From Saccharobesus litoralis (lineage in GTDB: Bacteria; Pseudomonadota; Gammaproteobacteria; Enterobacterales; Alteromonadaceae): a DNA stretch of 64,000 nucleotides. The stretch is taken from positions 2,954,065-3,018,064 of the forward strand of contig NZ_CP026604.1 in the NCBI RefSeq assembly GCF_003063625.1, read 5' to 3'. The notes below the pieces were generated by a model. That model made no database searches and was not told where the DNA came from. It was given only the letters and a program-made list of their open reading frames with translations. Positions within the stretch are counted from its first letter, which is position 1, and each line of letters starts with the position of its first letter. Below, one piece after another: positions 36,000-44,932 of this stretch. The position numbers and the translations under genes are program-made.

Positions 36000-36587
36000 A
36001 TGAAAAGACTTTTACAAATTGGCTGGCAGACACTTAAAAAACCCAGTGCCTGTTATAGCTTAGGCTTTTTGGTTGTTGGTGGTTTTGTCGCGGGTATTAT
36101 CTTCTGGGGGGGATTTAACACCGCCCTAGAAGCAACCAACACAGAACAGTTTTGTATTGGTTGTCATGAAATGGAAGCGAATGTGTATGAAGAAATGAAA
36201 AGCACTATTCATTTTTCAAACCGTTCCGGTGTACGTGCCACATGCCCAGATTGCCATGTGCCGCACAATTGGACAGATAAAATAGCTCGTAAAATGCAGG
36301 CTTCTAAAGAAGTGTGGGGTAAGATCTTCGGCACCATTAATACACGCGATAAGTTCCTTGATCATCGTCGCCGTTTGGCAGAAAACGAATGGCACCGTTT
36401 AAAAAGTAATGATTCTTTGGAATGTCGTAACTGTCATAACTTTGATTACATGGACTTTACATCACAAAGCCCACGTGCAGCCGAGCAGCATTCAACCTCG
36501 TTAAAAGCGGGCGAGAAAACTTGTATAGATTGTCATAAGGGTATAGCGCACCAGTTGCCTGATATGACTGGTGTCGAAGGCTGGTAA
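36000..36587 (+). CDS. napC: Membrane-anchored tetraheme cytochrome NapC
   Basis: 195 residues of the NapC/NirT family. One N-terminal membrane anchor (about 19-40) and four heme motifs: CIGCH, CPDCH, CRNCH and CIDCH. It takes electrons from quinol and gives them to NapB. Since napGH are absent, electron input probably goes only through NapC. Last gene of the operon; a terminator is at 37015-37040. Confidence 0.95.
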   Translation: MKRLLQIGWQTLKKPSACYSLGFLVVGGFVAGIIFWGGFNTALEATNTEQFCIGCHEMEANVYEEMKSTIHFSNRSGVRATCPDCHVPHNWTDKIARKMQASKEVWGKIFGTINTRDKFLDHRRRLAENEWHRLKSNDSLECRNCHNFDYMDFTSQSPRAAEQHSTSLKAGEKTCIDCHKGIAHQLPDMTGVEGW

Positions 36588-36592
36588 ATTTC

Positions 36593-36706
36593 TGCCTCAA
36601 TGCACTTTATGCTGCGTTCGACCGCAATTTCTACCCAGGTCACGTACTCGCTGTACGCTCCCTGGGTTAGAAATTTTGTCTGCCTTGCCTAAAGCACATT
36701 GAGTTT
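36593..36706. repeat. Imperfect palindromic repeat (REP/BIME-like)
   Basis: Outer arms CTCAATGCACTTTATGC and its near-complement ending in TAAAGCACATTGAG; inner arms AATTTCTACCCAGG and CCTGGGTTAGAAATT around 36626-36675. The whole unit could fold on itself. The right outer arm is present again at about 36830-36872. Confidence 0.65.
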
Positions 36707-36872
36707 GAAATTAAGCTTTTAGTGGGCGAGCATTTATGCTTGCATTGACCTGCCAAATATATTGGCAGGTCAATGCAAGACTACCAAAAGTAGGGGCTTG
36801 TAAGCCAAGAGCCTTACCTACGATAGGAATTTTGTCTGCCTTGCCTACTAAAGCTCATTGAGTTTGAAATTA
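36671..36872. repeat. Near-identical direct copies (36671-36713 and 36829-36872)
   Basis: Both read AATTTTGTCTGCCTTGCCTA then AAGCnCATTGAGTTTGAAATTA. The second copy has a 3-base insertion and one substitution. Between them sits a perfect 17-bp hairpin (36740-36756 with 36762-36778). Confidence 0.75.
36740..36778. repeat. Perfect 17-bp hairpin in the napC-rpoD gap
   Basis: TTGCATTGACCTGCCAA (36740-36756), loop ATATA, perfect complement 36762-36778. It is preceded by GTGGGCGAGCATTTATGCTT, shared with the rapA-DUF1244 gap. Confidence 0.75.
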
Positions 36873-37014
36873 CATTTATAAGGCGAGCATCGATGCAGAT
36901 ACTTAAGATTTGTTGGGAAAAAATCTTGAATGTTTGCAGAACAGAACCTGAGAACCGGCCAGTAAAATAACCATTTATATCGCCAGCTAATAAAAGTTTC
37001 CAACTCCGTGGTTT

Positions 37015-37045
37015 GGGTGCTCAATTGAGTGCCCTTTTTTCTTTC
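37015..37045 (+). terminator. nap operon terminator
   Basis: GGGTGCTC (37015-37022), loop AATT, GAGTGCCC (37027-37034); two G-T wobble pairs; then TTTTTTCTTTC. Confidence 0.75.
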
Positions 37046-37112
37046 TTATTTCCTCTTTCTGAGAAGGGGGCGGGAAGAGGAATGTTTGTCGTAACGGATA
37101 ATATGCAGATAC

Positions 37113-37141
37113 AAAAAACGCGACTTAAAGTCGCGTTTTTT
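37113..37141. terminator. rpoD terminator (bidirectional)
   Basis: CGCGAC (37119-37124), loop TTAAA, GTCGCG (37130-37135), A-run before and T-run after. On the minus strand it ends the rpoD transcript. Confidence 0.85.
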
Positions 37142-37169
37142 ATGTTCGTCTTTTGCTACAAGCGAAAGA

Positions 37170-39002
37170 TTATTCGTCTAAGAAGCTCTTAAGCTGCTCT
37201 GAGCGAGACGGATGGCGTAGTTTACGCAATGCTTTTGCTTCAATCTGGCGAATACGTTCACGTGTCACGTCAAATTGTTTACCCACTTCTTCTAATGTGT
37301 GGTCGGTATTCATATCAATACCAAAACGCATACGCAAGACTTTAGATTCACGTGCAGTTAAGCCGGCTAATACGTCACGAGTGGCGTTTTTCAAGCTTTC
37401 TGAAGTAGCTGAATCAACGGGTGAGTCGATTGTAGCATCTTCAATAAAATCACCAAGATGCGAATCTTCGTCGTCACCAATAGGTGTCTCCATTGAGATT
37501 GGCTCTTTAGCAATTTTTAACACTTTACGGATCTTGTCTTCCGGCATTAGCATTTGTTCTGCTAATTCTTCCGGAGTTGGTTCACGACCCATTTCTTGCA
37601 ACATTTGACGAGAAATACGATTCAATTTGTTGATCGTTTCAATCATATGCACAGGAATACGGATAGTACGCGCTTGGTCAGCAATTGAACGAGTAATGGC
37701 CTGACGGATCCACCAAGTTGCGTAAGTCGAGAATTTATAACCACGACGGTATTCAAACTTATCAACCGCTTTCATTAAGCCAATGTTACCTTCTTGGATA
37801 AGATCCAAGAACTGTAAACCACGGTTAGTGTATTTCTTGGCAATTGAAATAACCAAACGTAAGTTAGCTTCAACCATCTCTTTCTTGGCTCGGCGAGCTT
37901 TCGCTTCACCAATTGACATGCGGCGGTTAATGTCTTTAATCGCGTGGATGTTTAGCTGGGTTTCTTCTTCAATTGACTTAAGTTTAAGAATGCTGCGTTC
38001 AATATCTGGGCGTTGGCGCTCAAGTGCTGGCGCATAATCTTTACCAGAAGCAACCGCTTTGCTTAACCATTCAGTTGACGATTCATCACCGGCAAATGCT
38101 CGCATAAATTCCACTTTAGGCATTTTTGCGTACTCAACGGTTAACTTCATGATTAAACGTTCTTGAGTACGAACACGATCCATCATGGTGCGCATGTTGC
38201 CGACTAGCAGATCAAACTGCTTGGGAACTAAACGGAACTCTCTAAATAACTCTGTTAATGCTGCAATAGCTAATTGAGATTTGGTATCTTCACGGCCATG
38301 AGCGTCAATATGACTACAGACAAGTTCATATGCCTTGCGTAATTCAGTGAACTTCTCTTTGGCTTCCTCCGGATCGATACCTGTATCTTCTTCTTCCTCT
38401 TCGCTGTCGTCATCGTCTTCATCATCTAAATCTTCATCCGATAACTCAGAGCCGACATGCGTGGCGGTAGGTGCGATATCGTCTACTTCATTGGGGTCGA
38501 TAAAGCCAGTGACGATGTCAGATAAGCGAATCTCTTCTGCTTCGTATCTGTCCCACTCGCTTAATAAGTGAGACATTGAATCTGGGTATTCAGCAACTGA
38601 AGATTGTACTTGGTTAATACCATCTTCAATGCGCTTGGCAATTTCTATTTCGCCTTCGCGAGTGAGTAGTTCAACGGTACCCATTTCACGCATGTACATA
38701 CGCACAGGGTCAGTCGTACGACCAATTTCACTTTCTACCGTTGCAAGTGCTTGTGCGGCCGCTTCAGCCGCATCTTCATCGGTAGTATTGGTTTCTTCAG
38801 CCATCAAAAGTTGATCGGCATCAGGTGCTGTTTCAAACACCTGAATACCCATATCGTTGATCATACCAATGATGTCTTCAATTTGATCTGAGTCGACAAT
38901 TTCCTGAGGAAGGTGATCGTTGACTTCAGCATAGGTTAAATAACCTTGTTCTTTGCCTTTAGCAACGAGAAGCTTTAGTTGTGACTGGCGGTTTGGCTCC
39001 AT
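37170..39002 (-). CDS. rpoD: RNA polymerase sigma-70 factor
   Basis: 610 residues from the ATG at 39002, which has GGAAG five bases upstream; a GTG four codons earlier is less likely because E. coli RpoD begins at the equivalent M-E. Region 1.1 ([17 protein letters not shown]), acidic stretch [16 protein letters not shown] in the non-conserved region, region 2 ([22 protein letters not shown]...), region 4.2 with [18 protein letters not shown]. Housekeeping promoter recognition. Last gene of the macromolecular synthesis operon. Confidence 0.98.
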   Translation of the reverse strand: MEPNRQSQLKLLVAKGKEQGYLTYAEVNDHLPQEIVDSDQIEDIIGMINDMGIQVFETAPDADQLLMAEETNTTDEDAAEAAAQALATVESEIGRTTDPVRMYMREMGTVELLTREGEIEIAKRIEDGINQVQSSVAEYPDSMSHLLSEWDRYEAEEIRLSDIVTGFIDPNEVDDIAPTATHVGSELSDEDLDDEDDDDSEEEEEDTGIDPEEAKEKFTELRKAYELVCSHIDAHGREDTKSQLAIAALTELFREFRLVPKQFDLLVGNMRTMMDRVRTQERLIMKLTVEYAKMPKVEFMRAFAGDESSTEWLSKAVASGKDYAPALERQRPDIERSILKLKSIEEETQLNIHAIKDINRRMSIGEAKARRAKKEMVEANLRLVISIAKKYTNRGLQFLDLIQEGNIGLMKAVDKFEYRRGYKFSTYATWWIRQAITRSIADQARTIRIPVHMIETINKLNRISRQMLQEMGREPTPEELAEQMLMPEDKIRKVLKIAKEPISMETPIGDDEDSHLGDFIEDATIDSPVDSATSESLKNATRDVLAGLTARESKVLRMRFGIDMNTDHTLEEVGKQFDVTRERIRQIEAKALRKLRHPSRSEQLKSFLDE

Positions 39003-39166
39003 ACAGGCTTCCACTTATAATCTTTAGTTGGTCAAAATACGAGGACAGTAAACGACCAATTATAACACGGTCTGTTAATTACTGTATTAAAAATAATGCA
39101 TTTTATATGCATGTCTATTTAACATGCGCTTTGATGCTAACTATAGGCGCTGTTTGCTAGCTTTGC

Positions 39167-40927
39167 CTACATTTTTAACAATTGCTCTAGCTCTTGTTTT
39201 TCATTTTGTCGAAGGAGGTTCATTCGAGCTTTGTTCATTAATACTTCTTTACGCTGTTTGACAAATAAAACCAAAATATTTTCCATGATATCGAGAAACA
39301 CCTGTTGTTGGTTTTCTGGAGCTACATGGTGTTCCCAAGCCATCACTTTAGCTAAGGTGGCTTGATTAGGGCTTTGACGCCAATGTTCCAATACTTGGGC
39401 TGCATTACAATCGGGATGATTCCGGCAATACATGAGTACTTCTATAAAGAGATTCACGCCGGCCATATCCACTTGGGAAAATGCCAAAATTTGCGCATCC
39501 GTCATATGTTGTAATGTGCTGGCTAATTTGGGATTTTCAAGTAGCAGAGCTAAAGCTTTACGTATAGGTGTGGCTTTGCTGTTGGTTTTTTCGTTATACA
39601 AAGCTCGCTTTTGTTTGGCATGTTTTAATTTATCTGTATTAGACGTTCTTGCTTTTTCTACTCGTGTCTTTTGTTCCAGCTTATCTATCAATAGACGTTT
39701 AACTTCACCATCCGGCATTTGGGTTAATATTGGGGTTAGCAGCTCATTCAGCTTGGCTTTACCTTGTAAACTGTCAATATTGGCTTGTTGCGCGAGTTCT
39801 TCAAATAAAAAAGTCTCTATTGGCGTGGCTTCGTCAATCAGCTTTTCAAATGCCTGTTGGCCAATTTGTTTGACTAGGCTGTCTGGATCTTCTTTATCCG
39901 GTAAAAATACAAAGCGCATTTTTACGTTATCGGTTAAATAAGGCAGGGCATTTTCTAAAGCGCGCCAAGCGGCTGAGCGACCCGCTCTGTCGCCATCGTA
40001 ACAGCAGACAATTTCTGGTGCATAACGTAGCATTAGTTGGATTTGTTCTGGTGTGGTTGCGGTGCCAAGTGAGGCAACAGCATAACCTATACCCGCTTGT
40101 GCTAATGCAACCACATCCATATAACCTTCTACAACTAATAAACGCTCTAAGCGGCGATTATTTTGCCGTGCTTGATATAAGCCATATAGCTCTTTGCCTT
40201 TATGGAAAATTCGCGTTTCCGGTGAATTGAGATATTTGGGCGTGCCGTCGCCGAAAACTCGACCACCAAAACCAATACATTTGCCACGGCGGTCATGAAT
40301 AGGGAACATTAAGCGATCACGAAAACGGTCGTATAAGCGTTTGTTATCATTTTCGATCAGCATGCCTAAGTCACGCAGTTGATAGGCAGATTGCTGATCA
40401 CGGCCTAATGTTTTGAGTAAGCCATCCCAACCGTCGGGGGCGTAACCGATTTGAAAACGCTCGACGGTACTTTGGTCTAACCCACGGCCTTGAATATAGG
40501 CTTGCACATTAGCTGAATTTGGATGCTGAACTAACTGTTGCTGAAAAAAAACAGCGGCATTTTGCATAACATCCCAATCGGCTTTAATTTGCTGACTTTT
40601 GTGCGCGTCTTGCGGATTGCCACCTTGTTCACGGGGTACTTCCATACCGTGCATACCGGCAAGTTCTTCAACGGCATCAACAAATTCTAACCTGTCATGC
40701 TCCATCAAAAACGAAATTACATTGCCATGGGCTCCGCAACCAAAACAATGATAAAACTGTTTATCAGGTGCGACAGTAAACGAGGGTGACTTTTCGTTGT
40801 GGAATGGGCAGCAGGCTTGATAATTACGCCCTGCTTTTTTTAGACGAACACGGCTGTCGATTAATTCAACGATATCGGTTCTAGCAATTAGGTCATCTAA
40901 AAAGGGGCGAGGGATGCGGCCAGCCAT
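39167..40927 (-). CDS. dnaG: DNA primase
   Basis: 586 residues (E. coli 581). N-terminal zinc-binding CHC2 domain with CCPFHNEKSPSF and HCFGCGAHG; Toprim domain with VVEGYMDVVAL and CYDGDRAGRSAA carrying catalytic acidic residues; C-terminal DnaB-interaction domain. It makes RNA primers for lagging-strand synthesis. An intrinsic terminator lies between yqeY and this gene, as in E. coli, and would lower dnaG levels relative to rpsU. Confidence 0.97.
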   Translation of the reverse strand: MAGRIPRPFLDDLIARTDIVELIDSRVRLKKAGRNYQACCPFHNEKSPSFTVAPDKQFYHCFGCGAHGNVISFLMEHDRLEFVDAVEELAGMHGMEVPREQGGNPQDAHKSQQIKADWDVMQNAAVFFQQQLVQHPNSANVQAYIQGRGLDQSTVERFQIGYAPDGWDGLLKTLGRDQQSAYQLRDLGMLIENDNKRLYDRFRDRLMFPIHDRRGKCIGFGGRVFGDGTPKYLNSPETRIFHKGKELYGLYQARQNNRRLERLLVVEGYMDVVALAQAGIGYAVASLGTATTPEQIQLMLRYAPEIVCCYDGDRAGRSAAWRALENALPYLTDNVKMRFVFLPDKEDPDSLVKQIGQQAFEKLIDEATPIETFLFEELAQQANIDSLQGKAKLNELLTPILTQMPDGEVKRLLIDKLEQKTRVEKARTSNTDKLKHAKQKRALYNEKTNSKATPIRKALALLLENPKLASTLQHMTDAQILAFSQVDMAGVNLFIEVLMYCRNHPDCNAAQVLEHWRQSPNQATLAKVMAWEHHVAPENQQQVFLDIMENILVLFVKQRKEVLMNKARMNLLRQNEKQELEQLLKM

Positions 40928-41000
40928 ATTGGTTACTTCAGTTTTTAGCGATTGATTAACCCAGTTATCTTAGAGGGTTTTGCTTTTGTTGTCAGTCAGA

Positions 41001-41030
41001 AAAAACAAAACCGCAACGAGTGCGGTTTTG
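41001..41030 (-). terminator. Internal terminator of the macromolecular synthesis operon
   Basis: Perfect 10-bp stem CAAAACCGCA (41006-41015) with TGCGGTTTTG (41021-41030), loop ACGAG. On the minus strand it is followed by TTTTTTCTG. Located between yqeY and dnaG. Confidence 0.88.
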
Positions 41031-41056
41031 TGAAAGTCGTATTTGGAGAAAGGGTA

Positions 41057-41503
41057 TTAGCTATTTAAAGCAGCTCTTACCTGCTGACTTACGGCACCCA
41101 TATCGGCGCGGCCTTGGATCTGGGGTTTTAACACGCCCATGACTTTCCCCATATCTTGCATACCTTGTGCACCTGATGATGTGATGGCAGCAGATATCAA
41201 TTCTTTAATTTCGGCTTCGCTTAATTTAGCAGGCAAGAAACCTTCAATTACTTCAATCTCGGCGGCTTCGTTAGCAGCTAAGTCTTCGCGGCCAGCATCT
41301 TGGAATTGGCTAAAAGAGTCTTTACGTTGTTTAACCATTTTGGTTAAAACGGCGATGACATCGTCATCATTCAGCTCTTTTTTCTCGTCGATCTCAATTT
41401 GTTTGATCGCGGCTAAAGCCATACGAATAGTTCCAAGGCGAGCTTTATCTTTCGCTCGCATCGCGTCTTTTTGTGCGTCCTTTAACTGGGCAATTAAGCT
41501 CAT
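41057..41503 (-). CDS. yqeY: GatB/YqeY domain protein
   Basis: 148 residues, full-length YqeY. Starts MSLIAQLKDAQKDAMRAKDK and contains RLGTIRMALAAIKQIEI, AAEIEVIEGFLPAKLSEAEI and GKVMGVLKPQIQGRADM, all typical. The YqeY fold is the tRNA-binding tail domain of GatB as a free protein; its role is unknown, perhaps tRNA-related. It lies 16 bp after rpsU and shares its transcript. Confidence 0.92.
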   Translation of the reverse strand: MSLIAQLKDAQKDAMRAKDKARLGTIRMALAAIKQIEIDEKKELNDDDVIAVLTKMVKQRKDSFSQFQDAGREDLAANEAAEIEVIEGFLPAKLSEAEIKELISAAITSSGAQGMQDMGKVMGVLKPQIQGRADMGAVSQQVRAALNS

Positions 41504-41519
41504 GAGTTGAATCTAATTC

Positions 41520-41735
41520 TTAGTAAAGACGAGTACGACGTGCGTTTTCGCGAGCTACTTTTTTAGCAGAACGCTTAACTGCAGCAGCTTTTTTACGCTT
41601 ACGCTCAGAAGTTGGCTTTTCATAGTGCTCGCGACGACGAACTTCTGAAAGGATACCCGCTTTTTCACATGAACGCTTGAAACGGCGTAAAGCTACGTCA
41701 AACGGCTCGTTATCTTTTACCTTAATAACTGGCAT
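41520..41735 (-). CDS. rpsU: 30S ribosomal protein S21
   Basis: 71 residues, identical in length to E. coli S21. [21 protein letters not shown] at the N-terminus and a very basic C-terminus rich in Arg/Lys. It helps initiate translation on the 30S subunit. First gene of rpsU-yqeY-dnaG-rpoD, divergent from tsaD; GAGGTGATTT upstream is its ribosome site. Confidence 0.98.
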   Translation of the reverse strand: MPVIKVKDNEPFDVALRRFKRSCEKAGILSEVRRREHYEKPTSERKRKKAAAVKRSAKKVARENARRTRLY

Positions 41736-41911
41736 TAAAAATCACCTCAAGGATGTTAATTTAAACTCGCTCTGCCTAAATAATGAACGAGTGACTAAAA
41801 AATGGTGCGGCATTCTAAACCCAAGGCCTTATGCTTGTAAAGCAACTTTTGTTTGAAAAAAATGCCAACGTCGCTAAAATGCGCGGCCAGCCTGTTTTAA
41901 GAGTGTAACTT

Positions 41912-42934
41912 ATGCGAATTATCGGTATTGAAACTTCATGTGATGAGACCGGCATTGCGATTTATGACGATCAGCAAGGCCTGTTAGCCCATCAATTATA
42001 TAGTCAGGTTAAGTTACATGCCGATTACGGTGGTGTGGTGCCAGAGTTAGCCTCTCGCGACCATGTGCGTAAAACATTACCCTTAATTGAAGCCGCGCTA
42101 AAACAGGCCAATTCATCCAAGGACGATATCGATGGTATTGCTTATACGGCGGGCCCTGGTCTAGTTGGTGCATTATTAGTGGGCTCAACCGTCGCGCGAG
42201 GATTAGGCTTTGCATGGCAAAAGCCTGTTGTCCCAGTGCATCATATGGAAGGACATTTGTTAGCGCCAATGCTGGAAGATGATGTACCTGAATTTCCTTT
42301 TATCGCTTTGCTTGTTTCTGGGGGGCATACTTTACTCGTTGAAGTACAAGGCATTGGCCAATACCGAATTTTAGGTGAGAGTATTGACGATGCGGTGGGT
42401 GAGGCCTTCGATAAAACCGCTAAATTAATGAATTTAGATTATCCAGGTGGGCCAAGGTTGGCCAAATTAGCAGAACAAGGTCAAGCTGGGCGCTATAAAT
42501 TTCCACGTCCAATGACAGATCGTCCAGGGTTAGACTTTAGTTTTTCTGGGTTAAAAACCTTCACAGCTAATACATTACGCGCGGAAGGGGGTGTGGATAA
42601 TGCAGATCAGCAAACATTAGCTGACATCGCCTATGCATTCCAAGAAGCCGCCGTTGATACCTTATTAATTAAATGTAAGCGAGCGTTAAAGCAAACAGGG
42701 CTTAAGCGATTGGTCATTGCTGGTGGGGTGAGTGCCAATGTCTTTTTACGTGAGCAATTAGCTGAGTTAATGCGTAAGTTAGGCGGGCAAGTGTATTATC
42801 CGCGTACTGAATTTTGTACCGATAACGGCGCTATGATTGCTTATGCGGGCATGCAAAGGCTTAAAGCGGGCCAAACCACTTTGGATGCAGTGGTTAAACC
42901 GCGCTGGCCAATTGAAGAGTTGCCTGCGGTTTAA
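41912..42934 (+). CDS. tsaD: tRNA N6-adenosine threonylcarbamoyltransferase TsaD
   Basis: 340 residues. ASKHA-fold ATPase: begins [19 protein letters not shown], has the metal-binding HMEGH motif, [22 protein letters not shown] and the C-terminal VVAGGVSANxxLR-like block ([16 protein letters not shown]). It adds the threonylcarbamoyl group to A37 of ANN-decoding tRNAs with TsaB and TsaE. Divergent from rpsU, convergent with plsY across 14 bp with no terminator visible. Confidence 0.97.
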   Translation: MRIIGIETSCDETGIAIYDDQQGLLAHQLYSQVKLHADYGGVVPELASRDHVRKTLPLIEAALKQANSSKDDIDGIAYTAGPGLVGALLVGSTVARGLGFAWQKPVVPVHHMEGHLLAPMLEDDVPEFPFIALLVSGGHTLLVEVQGIGQYRILGESIDDAVGEAFDKTAKLMNLDYPGGPRLAKLAEQGQAGRYKFPRPMTDRPGLDFSFSGLKTFTANTLRAEGGVDNADQQTLADIAYAFQEAAVDTLLIKCKRALKQTGLKRLVIAGGVSANVFLREQLAELMRKLGGQVYYPRTEFCTDNGAMIAYAGMQRLKAGQTTLDAVVKPRWPIEELPAV

Positions 42935-42948
42935 GTTTTAGGCGGAGA

Positions 42949-43587
42949 TCAAGGATCTTTTCTCTTCGCTTTTCTTTTTAATTTTCGTAAAGCGGATAGA
43001 TGTTTTTCATCCATTGTTCTTTCATTGCCATCTAGTAAGCGTCGAATATTGGCGGTGTGACGGCCGACAATGAGTAAACATAGCATTAAACTTGGGTATA
43101 CATAGTCTGGCTTTAAGAAGTAAACATATAGCGGCGCAATTCCCGCTGTGGTTATCGACGCTAAGGAAGAAAAGCGCGACTTGTATAAAACTGCGGTCCA
43201 AGTTGTCACAAGCAGTAAGCCCAAATCTAATCCCAGTGGAAGCATTGAACCAAATGCGGTTGCGACCCCTTTTCCGCCTTTAAAGCGGTAATACACAGGC
43301 CAAATATGGCCCATACAAGCGATAATCGCGATGATACCTAACTCAATTGGTGGTAAGCCAAGGAAGTATGAGCCATAAACAGGTATAACCGCTTTAAATG
43401 TATCGAATAAAAAGGTGAATGCCGCCGCTTTTGCGCCACCGATACGGTACATGTTGGTTGCCCCAGGGTTTCCTGAGCCATGTGTGAGTGGGTTGGGGGT
43501 ACGAAAGAATACATGCGCCAAGCGAGCGCCTGATAATGAACCTATCAAATATGCAATGACCAGCATAGGCCAGAATAAATTCGTCAT
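42949..43587 (-). CDS. plsY: Glycerol-3-phosphate acyltransferase PlsY
   Basis: 212 residues, five to six membrane segments. PlsY motifs visible: GSLSGARL near 17-24, HGSGNPGATNMYR (motif 1), GHIWPVYYRFKGGKGVATAFG (motif 2) and a C-terminal NIRRLLDGNE (motif 3). It acylates glycerol-3-phosphate using acyl phosphate in phospholipid synthesis. The C-terminus is strongly basic. Convergent with tsaD, divergent from folB, a conserved gammaproteobacterial arrangement. Confidence 0.95.
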   Translation of the reverse strand: MTNLFWPMLVIAYLIGSLSGARLAHVFFRTPNPLTHGSGNPGATNMYRIGGAKAAAFTFLFDTFKAVIPVYGSYFLGLPPIELGIIAIIACMGHIWPVYYRFKGGKGVATAFGSMLPLGLDLGLLLVTTWTAVLYKSRFSSLASITTAGIAPLYVYFLKPDYVYPSLMLCLLIVGRHTANIRRLLDGNERTMDEKHLSALRKLKRKAKRKDP

Positions 43588-43807
43588 CAGTCCTGTATTT
43601 TTCCTTTTAGTAAAATAGGGTAAACTTGTCAGCTTAGACTCGCTACCACTTTTTGGCTGATTCTTATCTAACGATAACTTAGTTGATTGACTTGATTTTA
43701 ATTAAGTCTTTGAGCCTTGTTGCCGCTTAATCTGCCTGAATATTTTATAAATGACACTTGCTCAGTTTTAACGCAGGCAAGAATAGCAAAGAATTTGACA
43801 CTTCACT

Positions 43808-44185
43808 ATGGCAATTGTTTTTATTGAGAACTTGAGCGTAGATTCCTGTATTGGTGTTTACGATTGGGAAAAGCGCATTCGACAAAAATTAATTTTTACG
43901 ATTGAAATGGCTTGGCCTAACAAACCCGCCGCGCAAACCGATGATATCAACTTAGCATTAGATTATGCCAAAGTCTCGCAAGCGGTTTGTGATTTTGCTA
44001 GCTCACGCCAGTTTGAGTTAATTGAAACCATGGCTGAACAGGTCGCTGCTTTAATTATGCAGCAATTTAATGTTTCTTGGTTGAAAATTAAATTGGCTAA
44101 ACCAGGCGCTGTTAAACAAGCCACTAGTGTCGGGGTCATTATTGAACGAGGCACACTCACGGCTGAAAATGGAGTGAGCAACTAA
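43808..44185 (+). CDS. folB: Dihydroneopterin aldolase FolB
   Basis: 125 residues (E. coli 122). Begins MAIVFIENLSVDSCIGVYDWEKRIRQ and contains LDYAKVSQAV, the conserved Glu in FELIETMAEQVA and the terminal KPGAVKQATSVGVIIERG. It cleaves dihydroneopterin in folate synthesis and also epimerises it to monapterin, which connects with folE-folM elsewhere in the window. Its TAA overlaps the folK ATG by one base. Confidence 0.96.
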   Translation: MAIVFIENLSVDSCIGVYDWEKRIRQKLIFTIEMAWPNKPAAQTDDINLALDYAKVSQAVCDFASSRQFELIETMAEQVAALIMQQFNVSWLKIKLAKPGAVKQATSVGVIIERGTLTAENGVSN

Positions 44186-44670
44186 TGGCGCTGATCTTCA
44201 TTAGTATTGGCAGTAATGTAGAACGAGAACAGCATATTTTAAACGGCGTTAATGCACTTAAGTTGGCGTTTGAAAATGTTGTTCTTTCGCCAGTATTTGA
44301 AAGTGAAGCTGTGGGTTTTAATGGTGATCCTTTTTTAAATCTCGCAGCGAGTGCGCAGACAGATAAATCAATTGCTGAGGTGGTTGCTTTACTCAAGCAA
44401 ATTGAGGATAGCAATGGTCGTGTACGAAAGTGCGAAAAGTTTAGCTCACGAACCTTGGATTTAGATCTGCTTACCTACGACCAATTAGTGGTATCTGAGC
44501 CCGTTGTTTTACCGCGAGATGAAATTACCAAAAATGCCTTTGTTTTGTGGCCTTTGGCTGAATTAGCGCCAACGGAAATTCACCCAACAGTGCTTAAAAC
44601 GTATCAGCAAATGTGGAATGAATACGACAAAACACAGCAAAAATTACATATTGTTCCGTTTAACTTTTAG
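44185..44670 (+). CDS. folK: HPPK: 6-hydroxymethyl-dihydropterin pyrophosphokinase FolK
   Basis: 161 residues. Starts LIFISIGSNVEREQH, with SPVFESEAVGFNGDPFLNLAA, the RVRKCEKFSSRTLDLDLLTYD block that binds ATP and pterin (Asp-x-Asp for magnesium), and LPRDEITKNAFVLWPLAELAP. It pyrophosphorylates hydroxymethyl-dihydropterin, the step after FolB, and is coupled to folB by a one-base overlap. MITE-like copy C follows directly. Confidence 0.96.
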   Translation: MALIFISIGSNVEREQHILNGVNALKLAFENVVLSPVFESEAVGFNGDPFLNLAASAQTDKSIAEVVALLKQIEDSNGRVRKCEKFSSRTLDLDLLTYDQLVVSEPVVLPRDEITKNAFVLWPLAELAPTEIHPTVLKTYQQMWNEYDKTQQKLHIVPFNF

Positions 44671-44676
44671 TTCAAA

Positions 44677-44901
44677 TATAGTCAAAGCGATCAGGTTTTA
44701 GGGGCAGGTTTCTAGTTCCAGACGAAACCTAAGTACCTACATCCATGTAGGCAAAGCCGTCAAGCTTCGAGACCCCATGAGCATATGCTCTACTATGTGA
44801 TTGGGGCTGCCTAAAGGGATTTAGGTAGTAGGACGACGTAGGAGCCAAAGTCGAGAGTAAGCGCCGACAATGAACCATAAGACCTGAGCGAGAAGACTAT
44901 A
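44677..44901 (-). mobile_element. MITE-like element, copy C (225 bp, with internal insertion)
   Basis: Begins TATAGTC and ends GACTATA, inverted relative to copies A and D. It keeps all the shared parts and also has roughly 50 extra bases (about 44705-44752, GCAGGTTT to ATGTAGGCA) between TTTTAGGGG and AGCCGTCAAGC. The extra part resembles 15411-15455. Lies between folK and uppP and may contain or interrupt the folK terminator. Confidence 0.8.
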
Positions 44902-44932
44902 ACATAACATTTAACAAGGACAGGGATAGAGA

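Larger units (their letters stand above)
36588..37152. other. Repeat-rich convergent region between napC and rpoD
   Basis: About 565 bases with no credible gene: palindromic repeats at 36590-36706 and 36740-36778, a pair of roughly 43-bp near-identical direct copies, the nap terminator and the rpoD terminator. See separate entries. Confidence 0.7.

Noticed and set aside
36588-36880. CRISPR array in the napC-rpoD gap
   Set aside because: Only two copies of a 43-bp unit, unequal and overlapping a palindrome; no regular spacers and no cas genes.
38335-38571. Plus-strand serine-rich reading frame opposite rpoD
   Set aside because: Antisense image of the acidic Asp/Glu stretch of sigma-70.
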